The translations under genes and the position numbers were made by a program. Below, one piece after another: positions 54,000 to 63,166 of a DNA stretch of 64,000 nucleotides (positions are counted from its first letter, which is position 1; every line of letters begins with the position of its first letter). The stretch comes from Maccoyibacter intestinihominis. GTDB taxonomy: Bacteria > Bacillota > Clostridia > Lachnospirales > Lachnospiraceae. Below the pieces are notes generated by a model. The model did not search any database. It saw nothing but the letters and a program-made list of their open reading frames with translations, and had not been told where the DNA came from. The stretch is from contig NZ_JBBMEX010000004.1 of assembly GCF_040096355.1 (NCBI RefSeq), positions 1-64,000 on the forward strand, given 5' to 3'.

Positions 54000-55130
54000 T
54001 TAATAATTACCCAGTATTTTTAACTTGCTTGTCTCTTCTGACAAACCGTTTAATGCATTCTGTACTGCTCCGTCATTCAGATTTCCTTCGATATCTATAA
54101 AAAACCGGTATTCCCAGTTCTTTCCCTGAATCGGTCTCGATTCAATCTTTGTCATATTGATCCCATTAAAGATAAAATGTGAGATCATCTGATAAAGAGA
54201 ACCGCTCTGATGCGGGATCTCAAAGCAGATGCTGACCTTCTTCGCATCTTTTTCAAAGACATGCTTGCCTGTTACGATGATAAATCTTGTATAATTATCT
54301 GCATTATTCGAAAGATTTTCTTTTAATATCTTAAGCCCATATAATTCGGCAGTCAGTTTGCTTGCAATTGCCGCCTGATTCTTCTTTCCATCCTCTTTGA
54401 CTTTTTTTGCAGAAACAGCTGTATTCTTTAAGCTGATCTTTTCCCAGTCACGGTGTTCTTCTAATATCTTACTGCACTGCATCAACGCCTGTGGATGGGA
54501 ATAGACCTGATCGATATCTGAAAGTTCTGCCTCCGGCAGTCCTAACAGCACATGTTCGATTTTTATGATCTGCTCACCGACAATGCAGTGGTCATATTCG
54601 ACTAACAGATCGTAGTTCTCACGAACACTTCCCGCTGAGGAATTCTCGATCGGAAGTACCGCATAATCCGCTTCTCCGTTTTTAATAGCTTCCATCGCAT
54701 CCCGCCACGTTTCCACATGAAAACTGTCTGTGTCACTGCCAAAGAATTCTTTCATGGCTGCTTCGCTGTACGCTCCTTCCACACCCTGAAAAACCACTCT
54801 TGCCTTGGTAAAATCCAGCTTGTCCTCACAGATAAAATCCGGCTTTTTTGTCAATCCCTGTTCGGTTAAAATCTGATATTGACGTTTCCGGCTCATCGAC
54901 ATGATATGTTCAAACAATTCCCTGACGCTTCGTTTATTAAATGTATTCGATGCAAGGCTCTCTGCTTTTTCTAATTTTGCCTGCTCCCGCTCTTTATCAA
55001 AAATCTTCTTTCCGGTCGAAATCTTATATTCCGCCACCTGTGCGGTACACTCCATGCGCTTTTCATAGAGTTCGATCATCTGACCGTCAATGCGGTCTAT
55101 TTCCTCTCGTATTTCCAGTAAATCTTTCAT
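54000..55130 (-). CDS. pheA: Chorismate mutase / prephenate dehydratase (P-protein)
   Basis: A 376-residue bifunctional enzyme that converts chorismate to phenylpyruvate. The AroQ mutase domain covers about 1-85 (REEIDRIDGQMIELYEKRM). The prephenate dehydratase domain covers about 105-285 (VVFQGVEGAYSEAAM, PIENSSAGSV, DNYTRFIIV). The ACT regulatory domain follows (HQSGSLYQMISHF and KIESRPIQGK), implying phenylalanine feedback. The ATG at 55130 has AGGGTGG upstream and is preferred to the GTG at 55139. Confidence 0.96.
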   Translation of the reverse strand: MKDLLEIREEIDRIDGQMIELYEKRMECTAQVAEYKISTGKKIFDKEREQAKLEKAESLASNTFNKRSVRELFEHIMSMSRKRQYQILTEQGLTKKPDFICEDKLDFTKARVVFQGVEGAYSEAAMKEFFGSDTDSFHVETWRDAMEAIKNGEADYAVLPIENSSAGSVRENYDLLVEYDHCIVGEQIIKIEHVLLGLPEAELSDIDQVYSHPQALMQCSKILEEHRDWEKISLKNTAVSAKKVKEDGKKNQAAIASKLTAELYGLKILKENLSNNADNYTRFIIVTGKHVFEKDAKKVSICFEIPHQSGSLYQMISHFIFNGINMTKIESRPIQGKNWEYRFFIDIEGNLNDGAVQNALNGLSEETSKLKILGNY

Positions 55131-55193
55131 TTTTTCCACCCTGTCATATTTTTTTCTATCATACCCTATCCCGCTTTTGATATCAAGATTTCC

Positions 55194-55222
55194 TTGCGAA
55201 AAAGCATCGTATGAACTATAAT
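55194..55222 (+). promoter_or_regulatory. Promoter of the DUF5050-like gene
   Basis: TTGCGA (55194-55199) and TATAAT (55217-55222) are 17 bases apart on the plus strand. AGAAGGAGT lies before the ATG at 55267. Confidence 0.7.
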
Positions 55223-55266
55223 TTTTACATGAATTTTAAATATATTTTAGAAGGAGTATACATACC

Positions 55267-56280
55267 ATGAGTAAAAAGATGAAATGGATTCTTCCGATTG
55301 CAGCCGTACTGCTTATCATTGCCATCTGGCTCATACATTTTTTCCATACAAAAACCCGTTTTAATGACACCTATGTCAATGGAAACACTGCCGGAAACCT
55401 TTATAACGGCGGCATGTTCTGCGAGTATGACGGTACCGTCTATTTTGCAAATCCCGATGACAATTACCGCCTTTACTCCATGTCTTTGAATGGAGATGAT
55501 GTCAAAAAATTAAGCAACGATACCGCAACTTTTATCAATGCAGATGAGCACTACATTTACTATGCCAGAAACAATAAGGCAGAAAACAGTGATTTTTCCT
55601 TTTTACGCTGGAATAATAACAGCCTTTGCCGTATCAACCGCAAAAACGGAAAAGGACGTGTGATCTTAGACCCGGAGCCTTCCATGTACGCCTCCCTTTT
55701 GGGCAATTATATGTACTATCTGCACTATGACAAGGACACTGCGACTACCATGTACCGTGTAAAAATTGATGGAAAAGAAAAAGAACAGGTTAAGGATCAG
55801 CCTTATTATACCTGCTCTGCCAATGGCAACTATTTATATTACAACGGATTAGAAAACGACCGTCACATCTACTCCATGAATGCGGAAACCAAAAGTTCTA
55901 ACCAGATTTTTGACGGAGACTGCTGGATGCCGATCGTCGATGGTGATACGGCTTACTATATGGATTGTTCGAACAATTACTGCTTAACAAAAGTAAATCT
56001 GAACACCAAAGAGAAAACCGTCTTAACAAATGAGCGTGTGGACTGTTTCAATGTCTATGGCAGTACGATCTACTATTGCAGAAATCAGAATCCTGCCCTT
56101 TGCCGTATGCAGACAGACGGTTCAAATTCTGAAGTGATTTCTGAGGGTATTTATACGGATATCAATATTACTTCACGCTATGTCTATTTCCGCAGACTGA
56201 ATGAAAATGATACCATTTTCTATACGCCGACAACCGGTGCAGCTAATCTCAACACCTTCCATGCCAGTGTGAAAGACTAA
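55267..56280 (+). CDS. Membrane-anchored DUF5050-like propeller protein
   Basis: A 337-residue protein with one N-terminal anchor helix (about residues 5-24) and an outer domain made of repeated beta units with phrases YYxxYDGTVYF, YLYYNG, DTAYYMD and STIYYCRNQN. The repeats alternate YY/YF with DG and match the DUF5050-type beta-propeller found in Clostridial surface proteins. It stands alone between pheA and aroA, both on the other strand. No catalytic motif is visible. Confidence 0.8.
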   Translation: MSKKMKWILPIAAVLLIIAIWLIHFFHTKTRFNDTYVNGNTAGNLYNGGMFCEYDGTVYFANPDDNYRLYSMSLNGDDVKKLSNDTATFINADEHYIYYARNNKAENSDFSFLRWNNNSLCRINRKNGKGRVILDPEPSMYASLLGNYMYYLHYDKDTATTMYRVKIDGKEKEQVKDQPYYTCSANGNYLYYNGLENDRHIYSMNAETKSSNQIFDGDCWMPIVDGDTAYYMDCSNNYCLTKVNLNTKEKTVLTNERVDCFNVYGSTIYYCRNQNPALCRMQTDGSNSEVISEGIYTDINITSRYVYFRRLNENDTIFYTPTTGAANLNTFHASVKD

Positions 56281-56289
56281 TGGTAAGCC

Positions 56290-57579
56290 TTAACGGTGAT
56301 CCTTTATGATTCGATCTAACAGGATAAAATAATCTTCAAATGTCTTTTTACAGCATAGCGGATTGTCTATGACAATTCCTTCGCTTCTTAAACCGATCAG
56401 AGAAAATGCCATTGCCATCCGGTGGTCCTCATAGGTACTGACCAGTGATGGTTGTGGCTTACCCGGATAAATCACCAAGAAATCTTCCCCTTCTTCTACC
56501 TGAATCCCCATTTTTGTTAATTCTTTGGCAATCGCAGATAACCGGTCCGATTCCTGTAAACGGATATGTCCGATATTTCGGATGGTCGTTGGCGAATCCG
56601 CAAATGGAGCTAATGCTGCAAGCGTCATCGTCTGGTCTGAAAAATCATTCATATCTACGGTAATTCCCGGATAATGTCCGTCATTCGTTCCTGTCACTTC
56701 AATTCCCGCTTCGGTATCTGTGACATGACAGCCTAATTTTTCTAACACTTCTAAAAATCGCAGATCTCCCTGCATCGAATCCTTATGGACATTCTTTACT
56801 ACCGTCCTGCCTCCGGTCAATGCCGCCATCGCATAAAAATAACATGCTGCAGAGACATCCGGCTCAATCTCATAGATTTCTCTTTGATAGTTCTGTCCCT
56901 TTTTTATATGGTAAGAATCTCCATCAAAGGTACATTCCACACCGAACTGCTCCATCATCTTTTTTGTGATCCTGATATAAGAACCGTCTTTTTTCTCACT
57001 CATAATGTGGATTGTAAAATCCTCGCCTAAAACAGGTGCCATCATCAGCAATGCACTTAAAAACTGGGTACTGCGGCTGATATCTAACGATGCTTCCTTA
57101 AAACCGCCGCGTTTTCCACGCACACGCACCGGAAGAAATCCTTTTTTTTCTAAATAGGTAAATTCTGCCCCTAACTGCTCTAATGCCTCAAAGAGCGGAC
57201 GCATAGGCCTGCGCTTCATCTGCTCCGATGCCTGTATGGTATAGACTCCTTCGGAAAGTGCCAGCATCGCCGTTAGAAAACGAGCTGCCGTTCCGGCACT
57301 TCCCACATGGATTTCTGCTTCTTTCTTTGGGATCACGCCTCCACAGCCGCCTACGATAACCTCTTTTTCTTCTTCCCGGATCTCTACTGAAAAACCAAGA
57401 GATTCTAAGCTGCTTAAAAAACATCTCGAATCCTCCGAAAAAAGGACTCCCTTTAAATGCACCTCTCCGGTTCCAAGAGCTGCTAAAAAAAGCGCACGAT
57501 TGGTAATACTTTTAGAACCCGGTACTGCAATTTCTAAATTTATAGGATGATTTAATTTTTTTACTTTATATGTATCCAT
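56290..57579 (-). CDS. aroA: 3-phosphoshikimate 1-carboxyvinyltransferase (EPSP synthase)
   Basis: A 429-residue enzyme of the shikimate pathway that joins shikimate 3-phosphate and phosphoenolpyruvate. Motifs include PGSKSITNRALFLAAL near the start, GSAGTAARFLTA near 90-100, ISRSTQFLSALL, and LQESDRLSAIAKELTKMG. The ATG at 57579 has GAGG 7 bases upstream and homology begins MDTYKVKKL. The upstream ATG at 57600 would add seven unlikely residues. It follows polC by 32 bp. Confidence 0.96.
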   Translation of the reverse strand: MDTYKVKKLNHPINLEIAVPGSKSITNRALFLAALGTGEVHLKGVLFSEDSRCFLSSLESLGFSVEIREEEKEVIVGGCGGVIPKKEAEIHVGSAGTAARFLTAMLALSEGVYTIQASEQMKRRPMRPLFEALEQLGAEFTYLEKKGFLPVRVRGKRGGFKEASLDISRSTQFLSALLMMAPVLGEDFTIHIMSEKKDGSYIRITKKMMEQFGVECTFDGDSYHIKKGQNYQREIYEIEPDVSAACYFYAMAALTGGRTVVKNVHKDSMQGDLRFLEVLEKLGCHVTDTEAGIEVTGTNDGHYPGITVDMNDFSDQTMTLAALAPFADSPTTIRNIGHIRLQESDRLSAIAKELTKMGIQVEEGEDFLVIYPGKPQPSLVSTYEDHRMAMAFSLIGLRSEGIVIDNPLCCKKTFEDYFILLDRIIKDHR

Positions 57580-57611
57580 AAAGCAACCTCGCATTTTCAT
57601 TTAATCTTGAT

Positions 57612-60600
57612 TTAAAAATCGAATAAGGATAACTGGTTCGTCTCCGGAAGTCCTTCTAAGAGTCCGAGATCACTCATCAGATCGATGACGGTCTTAGATA
57701 CCTTTGTTCTCTGTCTGAAATCATCTTTTGACAGGAATGCTCCCTGTTTTGCAGCATCTTCGATGGCTTCTGCCGCCTTATCACCCAATCCTTCGATGGT
57801 ATTGAGTGCCGGCATCAGCTTTCCATCTATGATCTGGAAATACCTTGCCTTTGCGGTATAAACATCTAACGGTAAGAAAGTAAAACCTCTGGCATACATC
57901 TCCTGTACAATACGCATATCCTTTACCGTATCCTGCTCCTTTTTTGTCAGGGTATCTTTTCGCTTTTCGTAATCCTTGATAAAATAATTCAGTTTTTCTT
58001 TTCCCTGGCACATCAGCTCGTAGTTGAATGCCGTAGCACGGATACTGAAAAATGCTGCATAGTAGGCAAGCGGATAATATACTTTACAATAAGCAATTCT
58101 CCATGCCATCATAACATATGCCGCCGCATGGGCTTTCGGGAACATGTATTTGATCTTCTGACAGGACCAGATATACCAGTCCGGCACATCATGTGCCTTC
58201 ATTTCCTCGATCCACTCATCCTTTAAGCCTTTTCCTTTTCGGACAGACTCCATGATCGTAAAGGAAAGCTCACTCTCTAAGCCCATACCGATCAGGTAGA
58301 TCATAATATCATCACGCGTGCAGATTGCCGTGGAGATCGTTGCTTTTCCCTCTTCGATCAGGGTCTGTGCATTTCCTAACCACACGTCCGTACCATGGGA
58401 CAGACCCGAAATACGGATCAGATCGGAAAAACTCTGCGGTTTTGTATCAATTAACATCTGGATAACAAAATCGGTTCCAAACTCCGGAATTCCAAGTGAA
58501 CCTAACGGACATCCGCCTAAATCTTCCGGCTCTACTCCTAATGCACTGGTATTTAAAAACAGGGACATGACCGTTGGTTCGTCAAGAGGGATCTGTTGTG
58601 CATCAATTCCGGTTAAATCCTCTAACATACGAATCATGGTCGGATCATCGTGTCCGAGTATATCTAATTTTAATAAGTTGTGATCGATCGAGTGGTAATC
58701 AAAGTGTGTCGTAATGATATCTGTTTCCATATCGTTCGCCGGATGCTGTACCGGTGTGAAGGAATAGATTTCTTCTCCTACCGGAAGTACGATGATTCCA
58801 CCCGGATGCTGTCCGGTTGTCCTGCGGATCCCGACACAGCCCTGTACGATCCGGTCGATTTCACAGTTTCTCTTTGCAATTCCACGCTCTTCATAATAAT
58901 TCTTTGCATAACCAAACGCGGTCTTATCTGCTAAGGTTCCGATCGTTCCGGCACGGAAGGTCTGCCCCTCACCGAAAATAACCTCTGTATAGCGATGTGC
59001 CTTTCCCTGATAGTCACCGGAAAAGTTCAGATCGATATCCGGCTCTTTATTTCCCTTAAATCCCAAGAAGGTTTCAAATGGGATATCAAAGCCGTCTTTC
59101 GTCAGCGGCTCGCCGCAGACCGGACAGTTCTTATCCGGCATATCACAACCGGAACGTCCTGCATAGGCTAATACCTCTTTTGAATCAAAATCACTGTAGT
59201 GGCATTTTTTACAATAATAATGTGGTCTTAACGGATTGACCTCGGTAATACCCGACATGGTTGCCGCAAATGAAGAACCTACGGAACCACGGGAACCTAC
59301 CAGATAGCCGTCTTCATTTGATTTCCACACCAGCTTCTGTGCAATGATATACATTACGGCATAGCCGTTTGATATAATGGAATTTAATTCTCTTTCTAAA
59401 CGTTCCTGTACGATCGGCGGCAATTCTTCCCCGTACATCTCATGTGCCTTGTTATAACAGATATCACGCAGCATCTGGTCTGAATTCTCGATCACCGGCG
59501 GACATTTATCAGGACGCACCGGCTCAATGCGTTCACACATCGCCGCAATCTTATTTGGATTTGTAATGACTACCTCTCTGGCTTTTTCACTGCCAAGATA
59601 CTCAAATTCTGCTAACATTTCTTCGGTAGTACGCAGATACAACGGTGCCTGATTGTCTGAGTCCTTAAAGCCTTTGCCTGCCATGATGATCCTCCGATAA
59701 ACCTCATCCTGCGGGTCTAAAAAGTGGACATCGCAGGTTGCGACCACCGGTTTGTGGAACTCCTCTCCTAACCGGCAGATTTTACGGTTGATCTCCTGAA
59801 GTTCCTCTATGGTCTCCACCGGAGCTTTGTCACTCTCTAACATGAACATATTGTTGCCAAGCGGCTGGATTTCCAGATAATCATAGAAATTGACCAGTCT
59901 TGCAATCTCCTCCTGCGGTCTTCCGTTTAAAATTGCCTGATACAGTTCTCCTGCTTCACAGGCAGAACCAATACAGAGTCCCTCTTTATATTTTAGGTAA
60001 AGACTCTTTGGAATCCTTGGTCTTTTCGCATAATACGTCAGATGCGATTCGGAAACGAGACGATAGAGATTGATTCTTCCGACTTCATTCTGTGCTAAGA
60101 TAATCGCATGATGAGTCGGCAGCTTTTTCACCGTATCGACCGACGTTGCCCCAAGACTGTTCAGATCATTCAGCGTCTCGATATGGCGCTCTTTTAACAT
60201 TTCAATGAACTTTACAAAAATGTGTGCCGTACATTCTGCATCATCTACCGCACGATGATGGTTTTCTAATGAAATCTTCAGTGCTTTTGCGACGGTATCT
60301 AATTTAAAACGATGTAAGGTCGGCAGTAAGATTCTTGCCATTGCCACCGTATCGCCAACCGTATGATTGCATGGGATATCTAAATCCATACAATTTTTGC
60401 GGATAAAGCTCATATCAAATTCTGCATTGTGTGCAATCATGACACAACCTTCACAAAATTCCATAAAACGCGGCAGAATCTCTTCAATGGTTTCCGCCCC
60501 CATGACCATATCGTCACGGATTCCGGTCAGTTCCTCGATCTTAAACGGAATCGGTACCTGTGGATTGACAAATTCCGAAAAACGCTCCGTGATCGTTCCA

Positions 60601-62108
60601 TTTTCCACCTTCACGGCTCCGATCTCTATGATCTTACAAGTGTTTGGACTAAATCCTGTGGTCTCTAAGTCAAATACCACATAGGAATCATCCAGACTCT
60701 GGTTCTTAGAATTTGTAATGATTTCTTTTAAATCGTCAACTAAATATGCCTCTACTCCATATATGACCTTAAAATCATCCTCAGGACTGACGGAATGATA
60801 CGCATCCGTAAATGCCTGCACTGCACCGTGGTCAGTAATTGCGATTGCTTTATGACCCCATGATTTTGCCCTTTTTATGATGTCTTTTACATCAGAAACA
60901 CCGTCCATATCGCTCATTTTGGTATGGCAATGCAGCTCGACTCTCTTTTCCATGCTGTTATCTAATCTTGGCGTGGTAAAATCAGGGATTTTCTTCATAC
61001 CGGCTAAGAAGGACAGCCCGATCTCATGGTCAAACTTGTCCATCGTTGTAACACCTTTGATCTTGATGAAGTTACCTTTTTTCAGATGCTCCATCAATTC
61101 ATCCCGCTGCTCATTTTTTACAAAAATCTTAGCTGCGATCGTATCCGTAAAGTCTGTAATGACGATCTTGACGATCGTTTTTTCTCCATTCCGAAGTTCC
61201 CGCATATCGGTATCGATGATCTGTCCGCGAATAACGACCTCTCCGACTTCTCCCTGTATTGTATCGATCGTCACTGCTTCTTCGTCGAAATCACGTCCGT
61301 AGAATACATCCGGGTTGTCGGAACGCTTCAGACCGTACTCGCGCTTCTTAACTCCACCCTTCTTACCGTTCTGCCGGCTTCCCGCATCTGCAGCGGACTT
61401 TGTCTTGGCTACTTTTGCACTCTGCTCTTTCGGACTCTGAGCCTTTGAAGTATCTGCCTCGTTTTCTTTTGCGACTGCTCCGAGCATTTCGTCCTCAGCG
61501 TGTTCCTGCTCATGCTCCGATTTTGCTGCCGCCGTACGCCTTACGATACTCTCGACTTCTAAATCGATCTGATGGTCGGTATCTTTTTTATAATGGCTCT
61601 CTTTTTTCTCCACGAACTGAATGTCGAACTTCGTCTGGATGCCACAGCGTTCTCTTATGATCTTATCTAAGACTTCTATCAGCTCGTCCTGACTTTCCCT
61701 TGCGATTAACGTATCTTCTAAGATCAACGTCATCTGCATATCTTCTTCAAAGCGGATCTCGGCTTTTCTAAAAATATTATAAAGGAGCAGGCTGTATTCT
61801 TTGATCTCACACAACATGCTCTCTTTATAGGTATCTAAAAGTGTCTTTGCCGTATACTGGCCGGAAAGGCGGTAATGTTCCATCAGCTTGATCTGCATCT
61901 TCTGATTTGGAAAAAGCTGCTGTCTCATATCCTCTTCTAACCGCCAGATATCTCTTTTCGGGATCAGCCTTGTATTGTCAAAATAGACACGGATAAAATC
62001 CCGGTTACGGTTAGAAGCCACTTTTGTTACCGTGGCTTCTGACAAAAGACCCTTCATTTCGTGATTTAGTTGTAATGTAGGAAAGACCTCTAAAAAGGCA
62101 TTTGCCAT
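57612..62108 (-). CDS. polC: DNA polymerase III alpha subunit, PolC type
   Basis: A 1498-residue replicative polymerase. In order are an N-terminal domain, an OB-fold (about 270-370), the split PHP domain (VELHCHTKMSDMDG and AITDHG), the 3'-5' proofreading exonuclease (VVFDLETTGFSP near 480 and HNAEFDMSF), the polymerase core with a zinc ribbon (CKKCHYSDF...CPVCGEPL), DIDLNFSGDYQGKAHRY with the catalytic acidic residues, and the C-terminal helix-hairpin-helix part. PolC is a hallmark of low-GC Gram-positive bacteria. It begins 1 bp after ispG. Confidence 0.97.
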   Translation of the reverse strand: MANAFLEVFPTLQLNHEMKGLLSEATVTKVASNRNRDFIRVYFDNTRLIPKRDIWRLEEDMRQQLFPNQKMQIKLMEHYRLSGQYTAKTLLDTYKESMLCEIKEYSLLLYNIFRKAEIRFEEDMQMTLILEDTLIARESQDELIEVLDKIIRERCGIQTKFDIQFVEKKESHYKKDTDHQIDLEVESIVRRTAAAKSEHEQEHAEDEMLGAVAKENEADTSKAQSPKEQSAKVAKTKSAADAGSRQNGKKGGVKKREYGLKRSDNPDVFYGRDFDEEAVTIDTIQGEVGEVVIRGQIIDTDMRELRNGEKTIVKIVITDFTDTIAAKIFVKNEQRDELMEHLKKGNFIKIKGVTTMDKFDHEIGLSFLAGMKKIPDFTTPRLDNSMEKRVELHCHTKMSDMDGVSDVKDIIKRAKSWGHKAIAITDHGAVQAFTDAYHSVSPEDDFKVIYGVEAYLVDDLKEIITNSKNQSLDDSYVVFDLETTGFSPNTCKIIEIGAVKVENGTITERFSEFVNPQVPIPFKIEELTGIRDDMVMGAETIEEILPRFMEFCEGCVMIAHNAEFDMSFIRKNCMDLDIPCNHTVGDTVAMARILLPTLHRFKLDTVAKALKISLENHHRAVDDAECTAHIFVKFIEMLKERHIETLNDLNSLGATSVDTVKKLPTHHAIILAQNEVGRINLYRLVSESHLTYYAKRPRIPKSLYLKYKEGLCIGSACEAGELYQAILNGRPQEEIARLVNFYDYLEIQPLGNNMFMLESDKAPVETIEELQEINRKICRLGEEFHKPVVATCDVHFLDPQDEVYRRIIMAGKGFKDSDNQAPLYLRTTEEMLAEFEYLGSEKAREVVITNPNKIAAMCERIEPVRPDKCPPVIENSDQMLRDICYNKAHEMYGEELPPIVQERLERELNSIISNGYAVMYIIAQKLVWKSNEDGYLVGSRGSVGSSFAATMSGITEVNPLRPHYYCKKCHYSDFDSKEVLAYAGRSGCDMPDKNCPVCGEPLTKDGFDIPFETFLGFKGNKEPDIDLNFSGDYQGKAHRYTEVIFGEGQTFRAGTIGTLADKTAFGYAKNYYEERGIAKRNCEIDRIVQGCVGIRRTTGQHPGGIIVLPVGEEIYSFTPVQHPANDMETDIITTHFDYHSIDHNLLKLDILGHDDPTMIRMLEDLTGIDAQQIPLDEPTVMSLFLNTSALGVEPEDLGGCPLGSLGIPEFGTDFVIQMLIDTKPQSFSDLIRISGLSHGTDVWLGNAQTLIEEGKATISTAICTRDDIMIYLIGMGLESELSFTIMESVRKGKGLKDEWIEEMKAHDVPDWYIWSCQKIKYMFPKAHAAAYVMMAWRIAYCKVYYPLAYYAAFFSIRATAFNYELMCQGKEKLNYFIKDYEKRKDTLTKKEQDTVKDMRIVQEMYARGFTFLPLDVYTAKARYFQIIDGKLMPALNTIEGLGDKAAEAIEDAAKQGAFLSKDDFRQRTKVSKTVIDLMSDLGLLEGLPETNQLSLFDF

Positions 62109-62109
62109 C

Positions 62110-63156
62110 TTACTCACTCCAATTCAACAGTTCGTTTCTCAATGCATCTAAGAGTTCCTCTTCCGGAAGTTTCTGTACGATCTCGCCATGTTTGATCAGC
62201 AATCCTTCCCCGATTCCTCCTGCAATCCCGATGTCTGCCTCTCTTGCTTCCCCCGGTCCGTTTACCACACAGCCCATGACTGCAACCTTGATATCTAACG
62301 GAATATCAGCAACCATATCTTCCACACGGTTTGCAAGAGCGATCAGATCGATCTGTGTTCTGCCGCAGGTCGGACAGGATACTACCTCAATGCCGCCTTT
62401 CCGTAAACCGAGAGTACGCAGGATCAGCTTTGCAGACTTGATCTCTTCTAACGGATCTCCCGTTAAGGATACGCGGATCGTATCACCAATGCCCTGATTT
62501 AAGATCAGTCCAAGACCGATCGCAGACTTGATGTTGCCGCTTGTGATCGTTCCTGCCTCTGTGATACCGACATGAAGCGGATAATCTGTCTTTTTTGCGA
62601 TCAGCTCATGCGCATGTACACACATCATGACATCGGATGATTTAATAGAGATCACCAGATTATCATAGCCGTTTTCTTCTATGAGATGTACCTTATCTAA
62701 CGCACTCTCCACTAATCCTTCGGCTGTTACACCATGATATTTTGCCACCAGTTCTTTTTCTAAAGAACCGCTGTTGACACCCACCCGGATTGGAATATTT
62801 CTCTCTTTTGCCACATCTACTACCGCACGAATCCGCTCTTTTGAACCGATATTGCCCGGATTGATACGGATCTTATCCGCACCGTTTTCCATTGCTGCAA
62901 TTGCCAGTTTATAGTCAAAATGGATATCGGCCACCAGTGGGATCTCAATCTGACGCTTGATCTCTCCTAACGCCTTTGCCGCCTCCATCGTAGGCACTGC
63001 ACACCGGATGATCTCACAGCCTGCCGCAGTCAGACGTTTGATCTGTGCCACGGTTGCCTGAACATCCTCCGTCTTTGTATTTGTCATCGACTGTATCAAA
63101 ACCGGATTCCCACCACCGATCACACGGTTTCCGATCCGTACTTCTCTTGTATCCAT
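62110..63156 (-). CDS. ispG: 4-hydroxy-3-methylbut-2-enyl diphosphate synthase
   Basis: A 348-residue iron-sulfur enzyme of the MEP isoprenoid pathway. It starts MDTREVRIGNRVIGGGNPV and has QSMTNTKTEDV, DIHFDYKLA, the [4Fe-4S] ligand segment SCPTCGRT near 260 and MGCVVNGPGEA near 300. The ATG at 63156 has AGGAGG upstream. The frame extends to 63189 but overlaps rseP. It lies in the typical order rseP-ispG-polC. Confidence 0.96.
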   Translation of the reverse strand: MDTREVRIGNRVIGGGNPVLIQSMTNTKTEDVQATVAQIKRLTAAGCEIIRCAVPTMEAAKALGEIKRQIEIPLVADIHFDYKLAIAAMENGADKIRINPGNIGSKERIRAVVDVAKERNIPIRVGVNSGSLEKELVAKYHGVTAEGLVESALDKVHLIEENGYDNLVISIKSSDVMMCVHAHELIAKKTDYPLHVGITEAGTITSGNIKSAIGLGLILNQGIGDTIRVSLTGDPLEEIKSAKLILRTLGLRKGGIEVVSCPTCGRTQIDLIALANRVEDMVADIPLDIKVAVMGCVVNGPGEAREADIGIAGGIGEGLLIKHGEIVQKLPEEELLDALRNELLNWSE

Positions 63157-63166
63157 ACCATTCCTC